Positions 63,355 to 64,000 of a stretch of DNA of 64,000 nucleotides are shown here, piece after piece. The stretch is from Paramacrobiotus metropolitanus (taxonomy: Eukaryota; Tardigrada; Eutardigrada; Parachela; Macrobiotidae). The stretch spans positions 1,612,001-1,676,000 of the forward strand of contig NW_026570222.1 in NCBI RefSeq assembly GCF_019649055.1, in the 5' to 3' direction. The notes under the pieces were generated by a model, which did no database searches, had not been told where the DNA came from, and saw only the letters and a list, made by a program, of their open reading frames with translations. The position numbers and the translations under genes are program-made. Each line of letters opens with the position of its first letter. Within the stretch, counting starts at the first letter, position 1.

Positions 63355-64000
63355 GTAAGTGTACCCAAAAGTCGATAAATCAGCCGGCTTTGTTGATTCA
63401 CGTAAATTAGACTAAATGTTGGTATGGGTGTGGAAACACTCTTTATCTTCGCATCGGTTAGTGTTGTAAATGTGCTGTTTGCTGTTTTCCCAAAACCGAT
63501 AAGTTTAAAAAACTGCTGTTAAAAAACTAGTTTTTCGCTTCCATTCTTACTATGTTGCCCAGAATTAATTATCTGTAAAATGTCGAATTATAAAACAAAT
63601 CTAGCACCATACGATCCATGCCATCCTATGTTGATTGGTTAGCGAACTGAATAACCAAATTTTTGATGTTTGATGACCTTTAGTTGTCTATGGAGCTAGT
63701 TAGTTAGGCTTAACCGCTTCTATTAATTTCTGTAATGTATTGTACACTGTCACTGTCCACACCAGTGACACCACATGTATGCAAACGTACGGACATGTTC
63801 GCAGAAAATATCTTTTGGCCCAACTGACTTTTGAGGGTTTTTGGGACTTCGAAAATGCAATGACATGTACAGCATTATTTTATATTACAGATTATACTGT
63901 ACTGGCTGTCCAAATTCCAGTTGCAACGGACTTGAGAGAGCAAAAATAGGGAAACGTAAAGCTTCAACTTTTACCACTGTCTTGTAAATGGTTATTTGTG
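63355..64000 (+). other. Last intron (or end) of the fucosyltransferase, no exon recognised
   Basis: Begins with a GTAAGT donor. I found no segment here resembling the C-terminal end of GT10 enzymes. Frames such as 63740-63949 do not match. Confidence 0.4.

Overview
This window is animal nuclear DNA. Nearly every gene is split by GT-AG introns, intergenic DNA is AT-rich, and the recognisable genes are metazoan: a Notch ligand with MNNL, DSL and EGF domains, a Kruppel-like factor, MOB2, Mediator MED16, TRAIP, a SOSS-B single-stranded DNA binder, mitochondrial PNPase, a COA1-like protein and an alpha-1,3-fucosyltransferase. Introns in PNPase, TRAIP and the COA1-like gene are mostly tens to a few hundred bases, which suggests a compact invertebrate genome. 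I cannot name the species; a small ecdysozoan such as a tardigrade is only a guess.

Layout. 1-300: palindrome-rich repeat. 1539-2159 (-): SOSS-B/NABP, one exon. 3377-6944 (+): PNPT1, nine exons that join into an uninterrupted 800-residue frame. 6945-10229: intergenic DNA with a diverged ~350-bp tandem duplication. 10230-14812 (-): KLF factor with a 2.9-kb first intron. 18274-20409 (-): TRAIP. 21252-21895 (-): COA1/TIM21-like. 26638-44558 (+): Delta-type Notch ligand, ten exons over 18 kb. Its second intron carries a 4.6-kb LTR retrotransposon that itself holds a MITE, and its fifth intron contains unassigned antisense coding-like blocks. 46633-49203 (+): MED16, one exon. 49738-about 51139 (-): MOB2, convergent with MED16. 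53249-54290 (-): weak small-gene candidate. 55022-55113 (-): tRNA-Ser(UGA), apparently with a 10-nt intron. 59923-window end (+): GT10 fucosyltransferase missing its last coding part.

The genes do not form a pathway or operon; they are ordinary independent eukaryotic loci. Two loose links exist. The COA1-like and PNPase proteins are both mitochondrial, and SOSS-B and TRAIP both belong to the genome-maintenance response. The most unusual parts are the transposon nested inside another transposon in the Notch ligand intron, the intron-bearing tRNA-Ser gene, and the antisense blocks inside the Notch ligand. I saw no clearly new multi-gene system. Exon joins were done by eye from splice-site consensus and frame phase, and no database was searched.
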